DNA from: UBA2377 sp964525935
GTDB taxonomy: Bacteria > Verrucomicrobiota > Verrucomicrobiia > Opitutales > Opitutaceae
Direction: 5' to 3'
Assembly: GCA_964525935.1 (NCBI GenBank)
Contig: CAZGJZ010000005.1
Coordinates: 1 to 64,000 of the forward strand
DNA: 64,000 nt
Shown here: positions 16,594 to 25,579 of the stretch, piece after piece
Layout: each line of letters opens with the position of its first letter
How positions within the stretch are numbered: the first letter of the stretch is position 1
The notes under the pieces: model-generated
What the model was told of the DNA's origin: nothing
Database searches by the model: none
The model's input: the letters and a program-made list of their open reading frames with translations, nothing else
Made by a program: the position numbers and the translations under genes

Positions 16594-17016
16594 ATGAAAC
16601 TCTCCGTCCTTTTTTTCACCACCCTCCTCGCCCTCGGCCTTGCCGGATGTGAGAGCGCGGCGATGTCCGAGGCGGCCCAGGAAGCCAACCAGGAAGCCAT
16701 CAACCAAGGCCTGCCGTTCCGCTGGCAGGTCAAGGGCGGGAACATGACGCGTCTCATGCTGCCATTGCCGAGCGTCCAGACCCGCGCTGATGCCGCGCTG
16801 CAACACGACATCCTCACCCGCATTTCCCAGGCCGAAGCCCGGGAAAACCGCGGCGCCGCCCAACTCGCCGACGTCAAACGCCTGCGCGACGGCCGGGAAA
16901 TCTGGCTGCTCCAATCCGCCGCCCGCGAGGGCATCGCCTACATCGTGGTGATGAGTCCCAACACCCGCGGCGGCGTGAATATCGGGCTGAGCGAAGCCAT
17001 CACGTTTGTAAAGTAA
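16594..17016 (+). CDS. Small predicted lipoprotein of unknown function
   Basis: A 140-residue protein starting with a lipoprotein signal peptide (MKLSVLFFTTLLALGLAGC; lipobox LAGC with Cys19). The mature part opens with an Ala/Glu/Gln-rich helical stretch, followed by a mixed alpha/beta region with KGGNMTRLMLPLP and REIWLLQSAAREGIAY. No known domain is recognised. It starts 32 bp after the tRNA gene and faces a dehydrogenase gene whose stop lies 55 bp beyond. The name rests on the signal only; it is probably anchored in the periplasm or outer membrane. Confidence 0.7.
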   Translation: MKLSVLFFTTLLALGLAGCESAAMSEAAQEANQEAINQGLPFRWQVKGGNMTRLMLPLPSVQTRADAALQHDILTRISQAEARENRGAAQLADVKRLRDGREIWLLQSAAREGIAYIVVMSPNTRGGVNIGLSEAITFVK

Positions 17017-17071
17017 GCGGCCGAGGCCGGGCGTGGCCGGATGGTCGCGCCGCAGGCTTGGCGATGGCGGA

Positions 17072-18097
17072 TTACGGCGCGAACTGATCGATCAACACGT
17101 CCGCCCAGCGTTCGTTGGCCTGCCGGGTGCGGCCGGCATTGTGCGGCGTGTGCACCACGTTGGCCCGGCCCAGCAGCGGGTCGTTCAGCGGCAGCGGCTC
17201 GATGTCGAAGACATCCGCCGCCAGCGCGAGTTCGTCCGCCAGCACGCGCCGGCGCAGCGCCGGCATGTCGCAAATCCCCGCGCGCGTCACGAGCACGACG
17301 AGCGTGCCGCGCGGCAGCGCATCGATGTGCGCCGCGGTGACGAGGCCCCGCGTCTTGTCGGTCAACGGCACCATCGGCGCGAAAATCTCCGCGTCGCGCA
17401 CCAGCCGGTCGAGGAAGTGTTCGCGCCGGGTGCCCGCCCGGTGAAACGCCGGTTCGGCCGCAAACGGATCCCACGCCGCGACGTCCGCGCCCATGAAATG
17501 ACAGAAGCTCGCATAGCGGCTGGCGATGTTGCCCGCACCGACCACCCGCACGCGCTTCCCTTCGAGCGTGCCGTTGGTGAAGCGCGAATCGTCGCCATAC
17601 TGCTGGCCGCGCACGCCCGGCCGGCCCAAGCGGCCCGGCGGCTCATAGGTCCACGGCGTCAGGCTTTGCAAAATGTCGTGATGCGTCTGCGGAATGCGCC
17701 GGAGCGCGGCCAGCGTCAGCGCGAGCCCGAACTCCGAGACCGACTGGCCCCAGAAACCTTCGCTCGTGTGCCGGATCACGCGCACGCCGCGCGCCGCCAA
17801 GGCGGTCAAGGCCGCCTCCGATTCCACGGCCGGAAAGTTGTAACCGTCCCGGGCCCACACGATTTCCTTCAACCGCGACAGCGCATCCGCACACGCCGCC
17901 GTCAGCGGCACGCCCAGCAGCACGAGTCGCTCGATTTGCGCGGGCGCCGACAGCAACGCGCCCGCCGGCCGCGTCTCGTCATCACCGACGCGCTTGAATT
18001 CGACCGGGCCCTGCGCCTGCCAGCGTCGGTGCGCCTGGTCGGCGGCCCACGGCCAGATGCGGTCAAAAATTGGGTGAACGAGGATGGCGGATTTCAT
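17072..18097 (-). CDS. D-isomer-specific 2-hydroxyacid dehydrogenase, NAD-binding
   Basis: A 341-residue protein of the 2-hydroxyacid dehydrogenase family. VVGAGNIASRYASF is the NAD loop (one residue varied from GxGxxG), LVTRAGI covers the Arg strand, ADVFDIEPLP keeps the catalytic Glu, and HTPHNAGR the catalytic His. Unlike the enzyme at 2902-3912, its active site is complete. It stands alone between the lipoprotein gene and the PilZ gene, so its pathway is not indicated by neighbours. Possible roles are reduction of hydroxypyruvate, glyoxylate or another 2-keto acid. Confidence 0.85.
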   Translation of the reverse strand: MKSAILVHPIFDRIWPWAADQAHRRWQAQGPVEFKRVGDDETRPAGALLSAPAQIERLVLLGVPLTAACADALSRLKEIVWARDGYNFPAVESEAALTALAARGVRVIRHTSEGFWGQSVSEFGLALTLAALRRIPQTHHDILQSLTPWTYEPPGRLGRPGVRGQQYGDDSRFTNGTLEGKRVRVVGAGNIASRYASFCHFMGADVAAWDPFAAEPAFHRAGTRREHFLDRLVRDAEIFAPMVPLTDKTRGLVTAAHIDALPRGTLVVLVTRAGICDMPALRRRVLADELALAADVFDIEPLPLNDPLLGRANVVHTPHNAGRTRQANERWADVLIDQFAP

Positions 18098-18281
18098 GCG
18101 GATTAGGTCGAAATAGGATGAGGGAAAGGCGCAGGATGAGTCAGCGTCCGAGCGGACTGCAACTTTTCACCAGACCAGGGCCCGTCTTCTTCACGACCGC
18201 CACGGTGCGACGCGCATATATAGTGTTTTCCCCTCAGGCGCGCTGGCTTGAGGCGGTATCGCGGCCGCCTACCTTGGGGCC

Positions 18282-19028
18282 GTGTCATTCTTCAAGCGCA
18301 TCCTGCGATTCAAGAAGGAAACCATTGCGCAACAGGAGCAGCGCCATGCCCAGCGCTACCCGCTCAACGCCGACTCCCCGCTGCAGTGCGTGCTCCAGCT
18401 CGGCCACCGCCACCGCTCCGGCCAGGTGATCAATCTCTCCGGCACCGGCGTGAGCCTGCGGACGGCCAAGGACCTTGAGGCCACCCGCGACCAAGCCTGC
18501 CGCCTTACGTTTTCGCTGGGGAAATACCAGCTCGCCGTCGACGCCACCGTCGCCCACTCCCGGGCCGCCGACCGCCACCTCACGCTCGGCCTCGCGTTGA
18601 AATTTGCCGGTTTCGAAATCCAAAAATCCTATCTCCAACTGCTCGAGCCCATCGCCATCGGCACCACGCTCGCCCCCGCCAGCGCCGGCCTGCTCCGCGA
18701 GACCGAGCCCGGCATCATCACCGATCGCTACTACAGCCCGGGCGACGCGCAGCTGACCATCTGGCGCAACTTCGCCGGCCAATCCGTGCACGGTTTCGAA
18801 TTTCGCATGCGCGACTACTTTGTCCGCAGCCATGGCGCCCCGCCCAACCTCGAGATCTACACCTGCGAGGAGAGCCAGCCGGGGCGCCAGGGCTACGCCG
18901 GACCCGCGCTGCGCAAGGCCGGCGACAAAACCGCCGAAATCCGCCAGCTCTTCCGCTGGGTCGTCCCGCACCTGAGCAAAACCGTGCCTGACGACGCGCG
19001 CAGTTTCCTCGGCCAGTTCACCGCCTAG
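18282..19028 (+). CDS. PilZ domain protein (probable c-di-GMP effector)
   Basis: A 248-residue cytoplasmic protein with a GTG start. The N-terminal 110 residues are a PilZ domain: RHAQR provides the Rxxx R motif and INLSGTGVSL the [D/N]xSxxG motif, the two elements that contact cyclic di-GMP. The C-terminal 120 residues are unassigned and include WRNFAGQSVHGFEF and a short helical end. This layout suggests a c-di-GMP-responsive protein, though partner and output are unknown. It is convergent with the ClC gene, whose stop overlaps its end by 4 bp. The 184-bp upstream stretch contains an imperfect CCTCA/TGAGG hairpin but no clear promoter. Confidence 0.8.
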   Translation: MSFFKRILRFKKETIAQQEQRHAQRYPLNADSPLQCVLQLGHRHRSGQVINLSGTGVSLRTAKDLEATRDQACRLTFSLGKYQLAVDATVAHSRAADRHLTLGLALKFAGFEIQKSYLQLLEPIAIGTTLAPASAGLLRETEPGIITDRYYSPGDAQLTIWRNFAGQSVHGFEFRMRDYFVRSHGAPPNLEIYTCEESQPGRQGYAGPALRKAGDKTAEIRQLFRWVVPHLSKTVPDDARSFLGQFTA

Positions 19029-20845
19029 GTTCCGGCCGCGCCGGACTTCCTGGACGCGAGCAGCGGACCTTTTTCCCGCAGGATCTCCTCCTCGTGCCGG
19101 CGCGTCCGGGCGGCAAGGATATCCGCCCGGCCCAGGTAACCGATCACGCGCCGTTCGTCTCCCGGCTCCACGACCGGCAGACGGCCGATGCCGCGCCGCA
19201 ACATCAGGGCCAGGGCCTCGTGCAACGTCGCGTCCGGCCCGGTCGTCACCACGTCCTTCGTCGCCACCTCCAACACCGGCCGCTCCCCGTCACCGTCCTG
19301 CAGCACCTGCATGAGATCGCTGCGGGTGACGATACCCGCGAGTCGCCCGGCCTCATCCAGGATCAGCGTGCCCTGGCGTTTCGCGAGTGCCGGGTCGCCC
19401 TTGGCGATGCGGTCCGCCAGTGCGGCCGCGGTCAGGCTGGCCGCCACCACCGGCGGCTGGCGGTCCATCACGTCGCCCACCCGCATCTGTTCAAAGACAT
19501 CGACACTGTATTCGCGCGCAATGTGCTGGCCGCGCCGGGCGAGCTTCTCGGTGAGGATCGAGCGGCGCAGCAGCAGCACCGTGACACACATGGCCGCGAT
19601 GCTGCCGATCAGCAGCGCCGGCAGGGCGTTCAGGTCGTGCGTGAGTTCGAGGACGAAAAACATCCCCGTCAGCGGGGAGCGCATCGTGCCGCCCATCATC
19701 GCCGCCATGCCCACCATCGCCCACAACCCGGGCTCGCCCGCCCCCGTGAGCGAACCGAGCAGCGCCCCGAGCGCGCCACCCATCATGAGCAGGGGCGCCA
19801 GCACGCCACCCGACGTCCCCGATCCCAGCGCAATCGCCCAGACCAGGCCTTTCGCCAGCAGCAAGCCGACCAGCGCCATGCCGAGCAATTCACCGCGCAT
19901 CAGGCCGTGGATCGTCTCGTAGCCCACGCCGAGCACGCGGGGATCGACCAGCCCGCCGAGGCCCACCGCCAGGCCGCCGATCGCCGGCCACCACATCCAA
20001 TGGATCGGCAGTTTCGCGAACAAATCCTCGCACGCGTAAACCAGCAGCGTCAGCAACCCCGAGGCGAGGCCCGCCCCCACGCCCACCAACAACGCCACCA
20101 CGAGGTGCGACGCCGCCGGCACGGCATGCGCCGCCACCGGGAAAACCGGCCCCGCGCCCAGCAACGGCACGCGCAGCAGCGAGGCGATGATCGCCGCCGC
20201 CGCCACCGGGATGAAACTCCGCGGCTTCCATTCAAAAAGCAGCAGCTCCACCGCCAGCAGCACCGCCGCCACCGGCGTGGCAAACACCGCCGCCATGCCC
20301 GCCGCGGCTCCCGCCACAAGCAGCGTCTTCCGCTCGGCCGCCGTCAGGTGGAACAACTGCGCAAAGATCGAGCCGCACGCCCCGCCCGTCATGATGATCG
20401 GCCCCTCGGCGCCGAACGGCCCGCCGGTGCCGATCGCCACCGCCGACGAAACGGGCTTCAACACCGCCACGCGCGGGTTGATCAGGCTCCGCCCGAGCAA
20501 GATCGCCTCCAGCGCCTCGGGGATGCCGTGCCCGCGGATCTTTTCCGAGCCGTAGCGCGCCATCAACCCGATCACCAGCCCGCCCAGCACCGGCACCACC
20601 ACGCCCCACCAGCCGAAGTGGCCGCCTTGCAGCGTCACCGGCTCGGCGGACCAGCGCAGGAAAAACGCGGCGTTGGTGAACACGGCGATCAGCCACAACA
20701 GCAGCTTCGCCACGAACGCGCCGATCACGCCGATCGGCACGGCCAGCGCGCAGAGCAACAGGACACGGCGATCCGTGCTGAAGTCCGCCAGCGCGGCGGT
20801 CTCGTGGGCGGGGGAGGATTTGGAACGGTTGGTTTTGGCGGCCAT
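19025..20845 (-). CDS. ClC-type chloride channel/antiporter with C-terminal CBS pair
   Basis: A 606-residue membrane protein. The ClC signatures appear in order: GHGIPE (105-110; GSGIP type), GAEGPI (145-150) with the gating Glu at about 147, and GTSGGVLAP as the later GxFxP-type segment. About ten hydrophobic helices precede residue 440. Residues about 455-600 form two CBS domains (VGDVMDRQPPVVA; VATKDVVTTGPDATLHEA), which often bind adenosine nucleotides. The ATG at 20845 is used because the longer frame to 20896 runs through the operator palindrome. The gene is divergent from a MarR regulator that probably controls it. Confidence 0.9.
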   Translation of the reverse strand: MAAKTNRSKSSPAHETAALADFSTDRRVLLLCALAVPIGVIGAFVAKLLLWLIAVFTNAAFFLRWSAEPVTLQGGHFGWWGVVVPVLGGLVIGLMARYGSEKIRGHGIPEALEAILLGRSLINPRVAVLKPVSSAVAIGTGGPFGAEGPIIMTGGACGSIFAQLFHLTAAERKTLLVAGAAAGMAAVFATPVAAVLLAVELLLFEWKPRSFIPVAAAAIIASLLRVPLLGAGPVFPVAAHAVPAASHLVVALLVGVGAGLASGLLTLLVYACEDLFAKLPIHWMWWPAIGGLAVGLGGLVDPRVLGVGYETIHGLMRGELLGMALVGLLLAKGLVWAIALGSGTSGGVLAPLLMMGGALGALLGSLTGAGEPGLWAMVGMAAMMGGTMRSPLTGMFFVLELTHDLNALPALLIGSIAAMCVTVLLLRRSILTEKLARRGQHIAREYSVDVFEQMRVGDVMDRQPPVVAASLTAAALADRIAKGDPALAKRQGTLILDEAGRLAGIVTRSDLMQVLQDGDGERPVLEVATKDVVTTGPDATLHEALALMLRRGIGRLPVVEPGDERRVIGYLGRADILAARTRRHEEEILREKGPLLASRKSGAAGT

Positions 20846-20861
20846 AAAGACGAATGACTTG

Positions 20862-20876
20862 TATCGTTCTACGATA
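20862..20876. promoter_or_regulatory. Perfect inverted repeat, probable MarR operator
   Basis: TATCGT-TCT-ACGATA is a perfect 6-3-6 inverted repeat located 17 bp upstream of the ClC start and 53 bp upstream of the MarR start. Its size fits the 15-18 bp sites of MarR dimers, and it lies in an AT-rich pocket (TATAAA follows) of otherwise GC-rich DNA. It is the only strong palindrome between the two divergent genes. Binding by the adjacent regulator is an inference. Confidence 0.6.
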
Positions 20877-20928
20877 TAAATCAATCCGATTGTCACCGGC
20901 CGCCGGCGGCCCCAGCCTGCGAGGTGCC

Positions 20929-21351
20929 ATGGCCGCCTCCGCTCCCAAGATCACCCAGTCCCACTATGAGTTGCTCGCCGCGCTGCGCTACGCCCTGGCG
21001 CGGTTCCTGCATTTCAGCCAGACCGCGGCGCACGCCGCCGGGCTGACGCCCCAGCAGCACCAGGCCCTGCTGGCCATCAAGGGATTTCCCGGGCGCGACT
21101 CCGCCTCGATCGGCGAACTCGCGGAGCGGCTGCACCTGCGCCACCACAGCGTCGTGGGACTCATCGACCGCCTCGCGCGCCGCCAGCTGGTGCGCCGCGT
21201 CCCTTCCCGGGTCGACCGCCGCCGGGTGGATATCCGCCTGACCGCCCGCGGCGAGACGCTGCTCCGCCAGCTATCCGCGAGCCATCTCCACGAGTTGCGC
21301 CAGCTCGGTCCCGAGCTTCACCGCCTGCTGGGCTCCGTGATCAAGGCGTAA
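20929..21351 (+). CDS. MarR family transcriptional regulator
   Basis: A 140-residue winged-helix regulator. ASIGELAERLHLRHHSVVGLIDRL is the helix-turn-helix, and VRRVPSRVDRRRVDIRLT is the wing with the usual DRR motif. N- and C-terminal helices form the dimer domain. The ATG at 20929 is chosen over 20854, since the longer version would place the operator inside the coding region and adds sequence unlike the family. It is divergent from a ClC channel, with the operator between. MarR proteins usually repress and are released by phenolic, oxidative or ionic signals; a link to a ClC channel is unusual. Confidence 0.88.
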   Translation: MAASAPKITQSHYELLAALRYALARFLHFSQTAAHAAGLTPQQHQALLAIKGFPGRDSASIGELAERLHLRHHSVVGLIDRLARRQLVRRVPSRVDRRRVDIRLTARGETLLRQLSASHLHELRQLGPELHRLLGSVIKA

Positions 21352-21372
21352 GCCCGCGCCGGCGTCGCCGCG

Positions 21373-23844
21373 TCACTTGCCGAGCACCGGCGCCAGCGCC
21401 TCGCGCAGCGCTTCGGAGTTGAACGGTTTCGACAACGCCGCCTTGAAGCCCGCGGCCGCGTAGCCGTGCATCACCTTGTCGTTGGTGTAGCCGCTCATCA
21501 CGATGGCTTTCACCCCCGGGTCCAGCGCCTGCATCGCATGCAAGGTCTCGAGTCCGCCCATGCCGCCCGGGATCGTGAGATCCAGCAACACCGCGTCGAA
21601 GGGCCGGCCTTCCGCCTGCGCCTTGGCAAAGAGTGCCACCGCCGCCTGGCCTTCCGCGGTGAGCGTCACGTGGTGGCCGAGTTTTTCCAGGGTCTGGCCG
21701 ATCGTCTCGCGGATGATCGCCTCGTCGTCCATCACGAGGAGGTGGCCGGCGCGCAGCGCGGTCGCCGGACCCGCCGCCGGCGTGTCGGCCGCGGGACCGG
21801 GCTGGCGGTGCGCCGCCAGGTGGACGTGAAACGTCGTGCCCCGGCCGGGCACCGACTCGACGGTGATCACCCCGCCGTGTTTTTGAATGACCGAATGGCA
21901 AATCGTCAGGCCCAGTCCCATGCCCTTTTGCGTCCCGCGCCGCTTCGTGGAAAAATACGGGTCGAAAATCTTCGACAGCACCTCGGGCGCGATCCCATCG
22001 CCCTGGTCAACCACGCTGACGCGCAGGTAGTCACCCGCCGGCAGCGCGGCGACCTCGCCGGCGCGGAGCACCACATTTTCGGCGCGCACGGTGATCACCC
22101 CGCCCTTGGGCATGGCTTCGCGCGCGTTGAGCACCAGGTTGCGGATAACCTGGCCAATCTGTCCCTCGTCCACTTCCGCATGCCAGAGGCCCGGCGCAAA
22201 CTCGAGCTCGCTGCGCACGGCGGAGCCGCTCAAAGCCAGTTGCGTCGACTCCCGGAGCAGCGTGGTGAGGTCCGTCTTGCGCACCACCGAGACCCCGCCC
22301 TGCGCAAACGTGATGAGCTGCTGCGTCAGGCTGCGCGCGGCCTGCGCCGCCTTTTCCGCCGCCTCCACCCGCTGCATCAATTCGGCCGGTGAGTTGCGGC
22401 TGAAACGCGCGAGCTCCAGGTTCAACAGGATCGCCGTGAGCAAATTATTGAAATCATGCGCGATGCCGCCGGCCAGCACGCCGGTGGATTCAAGTTTGCC
22501 GAGGATGAGCCGGTCCGCCTCCGACTGCTTGCTCGCGGTGAGATCGGTGTGCGTGCCGATGATGCGCCGCGGCTGGCCCTGCGCGTCGCGCTCGACGATC
22601 ATGCCGCGGTTGAGAATCCATTTCCAGCTGCCGTCCTTGCAGCGCATCCGGTGCTCGATCGCAAAGGTCGTGGCCCGGCCCTCGTGGTGCGCCTGTTGCG
22701 CCGCGATGGTGGCGGCGCGGTCGTCGGGATGGATGCGGTCCACCCACTCCCCCAGCGTGGCGCCGATTTCATCCTCGGCGTAGCCCAGCATTTCCTTCCA
22801 CCGCCGCGAGCGCAACACGCGGCCGGTGCGCGCGTCCCAGTCCCACACGCCGTCGCCGGAGCCCTCGAGGGCAAACTTCCAGCGCTCCTCGCTCGCGCGC
22901 AGCGCCGCGGCCTGCCGCGCCTGCCGCGCGAGCATGCGGCGCTGCCACCAGATGAGCGTGCCCACCGCCAGCAAGCCCAGCGAAACGGGCAGGTAGTAAG
23001 GCCGCAGGTCCGCCAGCCGGATCGGGTGCGGCTCCAGCGGCCCGATCCACTTGGAATAAATGCGGTCAAACGCGCCGTTGTGCCGGACCACCGCGAGCGC
23101 CTCGTTGAGCTTGGCGAGGGTTTCGCTGTCGCCCTTGTGCACCGCCATGTGGAACTCGTGCACGATATCGTCCACGAAATCGCTGCGCATGCCGTGGTCG
23201 TTGATATTCGGGCTGCTGCCGGGACTGCGGATGAAAAGTGCCCCGTCGCACTCCCCGCGGAACGTCGCGTCGAGCGCCTCCTGCCACGTGCGGTAGGGGC
23301 GGATCGTCGCGCCCCAGCCGCGGTGGGTGATCGCGTTGGTGTGCCCGATGCTGCCCATGAGCGTGGCGATGGTCTTGCCCGCAAAATCCGCCGTGCGCCG
23401 CAGCGCCGGCCGGTCTTTCCGGTAATACACCAGCCCGTGCACGTAGGCGTGCGCGATGGAAAAATCCATGTAGGTGCGCCGCTCCTCGGTGATCGTGACG
23501 TTCGCCAGCGCGTCAAGCCGGCCGGCCTCGAAGTCAGCCAGAATGAAAGACCAGTAGTTGGGCACGACGGCCAGCCTGAGGTCTCCCTCCCGCTGCATCT
23601 CGTTCAACAGCTCCGCGCTGAATCCCACCGGCTGCCCGGCCTGGTCGACGAACGACAGGGGGGGCGAGTTGTTTTCCACGCCGATCCGGATCGGCCGCTC
23701 CGCCGCGCCCAGCGCAAGTCCGCCCAGTCCAAATACGACCAGGCAAAAGAGCAGACTCAGGTAACGGGGGCCGCCGGGCCGCGATAGGGGAAACGCAATC
23801 GCCACAGGACCGGCAGCTTGGGCAACCCCCGCACCGTAGTCCAC
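21373..23844 (-). CDS. Hybrid sensor histidine kinase: SBP3-TM-PAS-HisKA-HATPase-REC
   Basis: An 823-residue protein with a GTG start. Residues about 27-48 are a signal/anchor; 50-275 a periplasmic family 3 solute-binding domain (IRIGVENNSPPLSFVD; SAELLNEM), as in BvgS/EvgS; 285-303 a transmembrane helix; 325-440 a PAS/PAC sensor; and His463 in GGIAHDFNNLLTA the phosphoacceptor. The ATPase domain shows NLVLNAREAM and DQGDGIAPEV. The receiver domain (about 700-823) has D755 in LLDLTIPGG and K in LSKPF. It likely senses an amino-acid-like ligand and phosphorylates its own receiver; no DNA-binding regulator is adjacent, so output is unknown. Confidence 0.9.
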   Translation of the reverse strand: MDYGAGVAQAAGPVAIAFPLSRPGGPRYLSLLFCLVVFGLGGLALGAAERPIRIGVENNSPPLSFVDQAGQPVGFSAELLNEMQREGDLRLAVVPNYWSFILADFEAGRLDALANVTITEERRTYMDFSIAHAYVHGLVYYRKDRPALRRTADFAGKTIATLMGSIGHTNAITHRGWGATIRPYRTWQEALDATFRGECDGALFIRSPGSSPNINDHGMRSDFVDDIVHEFHMAVHKGDSETLAKLNEALAVVRHNGAFDRIYSKWIGPLEPHPIRLADLRPYYLPVSLGLLAVGTLIWWQRRMLARQARQAAALRASEERWKFALEGSGDGVWDWDARTGRVLRSRRWKEMLGYAEDEIGATLGEWVDRIHPDDRAATIAAQQAHHEGRATTFAIEHRMRCKDGSWKWILNRGMIVERDAQGQPRRIIGTHTDLTASKQSEADRLILGKLESTGVLAGGIAHDFNNLLTAILLNLELARFSRNSPAELMQRVEAAEKAAQAARSLTQQLITFAQGGVSVVRKTDLTTLLRESTQLALSGSAVRSELEFAPGLWHAEVDEGQIGQVIRNLVLNAREAMPKGGVITVRAENVVLRAGEVAALPAGDYLRVSVVDQGDGIAPEVLSKIFDPYFSTKRRGTQKGMGLGLTICHSVIQKHGGVITVESVPGRGTTFHVHLAAHRQPGPAADTPAAGPATALRAGHLLVMDDEAIIRETIGQTLEKLGHHVTLTAEGQAAVALFAKAQAEGRPFDAVLLDLTIPGGMGGLETLHAMQALDPGVKAIVMSGYTNDKVMHGYAAAGFKAALSKPFNSEALREALAPVLGK

Positions 23845-23858
23845 GTGCTTTTCATTTA

Positions 23859-23874
23859 TAGGGTAGAATCCCTA
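23859..23874. repeat. Short inverted repeat TAGGG-N6-CCCTA upstream of sensor kinase
   Basis: TAGGG (23859-23863) and CCCTA (23870-23874) flank six bases, 15 bp upstream of the GTG start of the sensor kinase at 23844 and 18 bp beyond the stop of the GT-C gene. It may be a regulator site or part of a small mRNA hairpin. The arms are only 5 bp, so chance is possible. Confidence 0.3.
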
Positions 23875-23891
23875 GAAACCTCGCCGCCATT

Positions 23892-25403
23892 TCACCGCGG
23901 CGGGAGCAACCGCTCATTGCGATAAACAAACCAGTCCCAACCCGACAACGCCGCGTGCCGGAAGACCGCATCCTGCCGGTAGCGGTTGCCGCGCACATCC
24001 TCAATCACGTCGGCCGGCGGCGCCTCGCCGTCGAGTCGGTGCAAAAACAGCCATTGCACGCCGCGCGCGGGCATGCGTTCGCCCGGATAGTAACGCACCG
24101 GCCGGTTCGGACCTGCGACCGCTTGGTAATAATCCAGCACCGCAAAATTGCGAAAATCGTGGTCACCCGCCGCCGTGATCGCCGCCGTCGGCGTCTGCGT
24201 CGCGATATGCCGCACCGCCGCCTGATACTGGCCGCGGCCGTCCCGCCACAACCGCGCCGTGTGCACGCCATTGCCCGCGAGAAACAGCACCACCAGCCCC
24301 AGCACCACCTCGCGCCATGGCCCGCCTCGCGTCCATAACCGCGCCAGCCCGTAACCCACCAGCAGCAGCGCCAGCGCCGCGCTCACGATAAAATAGCGCG
24401 GAAACAACAACGCGAAACGGCTGAACCACAGTCCGAGCAGCGGCGTCACCACCACCGCCAGCCCATAAAATCCCGCGAGCGCGCGGTCGCGCCGCCCCAG
24501 CAACACCAGCGCAGCGAGCACCACGCCACCCAGCACCGGCAGCGCCACCGCCACACCCCAGTTCACCGGAAATCCCGCCGTGAACGCTGCGAGCTCGCCG
24601 AGCACTTTCACCAGCGGATTCTCCGGTCCGCCACCGATCTTCAGGTGCCGCACAAAACCCAGGTAATACGCCGCGGCAAAAATCCACGGTCCCGCCTGCC
24701 ACGCGGACGCACGCGCGAGTCGCTCCTGCCAGCTCCGCTGGCCGCGGACCATTTCCAGTGCCGTCCACGCCAACCCTGCGAGCATCACCTGGATCACCGC
24801 GAGGTGCGACAGCAGTCCGAGCACGCACGCCAGTCCGTAAATCACCGTCCACCGGCGCCATTTCTCCGCCTCCGTGTGCAACAGGGCGTAAACCGCCAGC
24901 AGCGCGAAACCCACCGCCGGCGCATAGCCCCGCGCCTCGGACGCATAGTGGATCATCAGATACGATCCGCCAAAAATCGCCGCCGTCAGCCACCCGGCCA
25001 GTTCCGCCTGCGCGGCCGGCGCCTCCGCATGCAACCGCTGGAACTGTCGCCGCGCGATCAAGCCCGCGAGCGCCACCGCCGCGCCGCCCATGGTCCACGA
25101 GAGCAGCCGGTAGGCCCACTCCGCCTTCGCCGGCACCAGCAGGTAGATGAACAGCGAGTTGAGCGGGTGATTATTGTCGTGCTGCACCTTCGTCAGAATT
25201 TCCCCCGGCGACTTCAGCGGCTCCACCATCCGCACCGACCAGATTTCATCCAGCCACAGGTCGCCAAACATCCCCGCCAGACGCACCACCGCAAATCCGG
25301 CCACGATCACCGCCAGCCCAAGGCCAAACCGGCCCACCCGCGCACGCCCCGCGACTTTGGTTTCACCAACGGAAGCGGGGCTGATTTTGGCGGGCGAATC
25401 CAT
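23892..25403 (-). CDS. Multi-pass GT-C (family 39-like) glycosyltransferase
   Basis: A 503-residue integral membrane protein with about ten hydrophobic helices. LWLDEIWSVRM in the first external loop carries the Asp-Glu pair typical of polyprenyl-phosphate-sugar-dependent GT-C transferases (ArnT/PMT/GT39-like); ENPLVKVL and the C-terminal soluble portion (about 420-503) complete the outline. Such enzymes transfer sugar from a lipid carrier to proteins or lipids on the periplasmic side. The ATG at 25403 (MDSPAKISP) is chosen because the frame upstream is Arg/Gly shadow sequence. It is divergent from the VWA gene with 176 bp between. Acceptor and donor are not predictable. Confidence 0.72.
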   Translation of the reverse strand: MDSPAKISPASVGETKVAGRARVGRFGLGLAVIVAGFAVVRLAGMFGDLWLDEIWSVRMVEPLKSPGEILTKVQHDNNHPLNSLFIYLLVPAKAEWAYRLLSWTMGGAAVALAGLIARRQFQRLHAEAPAAQAELAGWLTAAIFGGSYLMIHYASEARGYAPAVGFALLAVYALLHTEAEKWRRWTVIYGLACVLGLLSHLAVIQVMLAGLAWTALEMVRGQRSWQERLARASAWQAGPWIFAAAYYLGFVRHLKIGGGPENPLVKVLGELAAFTAGFPVNWGVAVALPVLGGVVLAALVLLGRRDRALAGFYGLAVVVTPLLGLWFSRFALLFPRYFIVSAALALLLVGYGLARLWTRGGPWREVVLGLVVLFLAGNGVHTARLWRDGRGQYQAAVRHIATQTPTAAITAAGDHDFRNFAVLDYYQAVAGPNRPVRYYPGERMPARGVQWLFLHRLDGEAPPADVIEDVRGNRYRQDAVFRHAALSGWDWFVYRNERLLPPR

Positions 25404-25579
25404 GGGACAGTGCCGGCGATTAGGCCGAAAAAACCCGCCCGCGCAAGGCGCACCCCGTCCCATAACCTCGGCCCGCAACACCCAGACGACGCGCCTCGCG
25501 GCAAAAGCGGCCCCATTCTGGCGGCACATTTTTTCATCACCGGTGCCTAATAAAGCCCACCCCGCCCCGTTTCCCTCTC

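Noticed and set aside
16504..16934. Minus-strand frames through the tRNA and lipoprotein gene (ending near GPQGFEP)
   Set aside because: These are antisense readings of tRNA plus the lipoprotein gene. The GPQGFEP/RIRTLNQR type sequence is a known artefact of translating tRNA genes.
18098..18281. Terminator or promoter hairpin CCTCA...TGAGG before the PilZ gene
   Set aside because: The stem is short and imperfect, no T run follows, and position does not fit any gene end.
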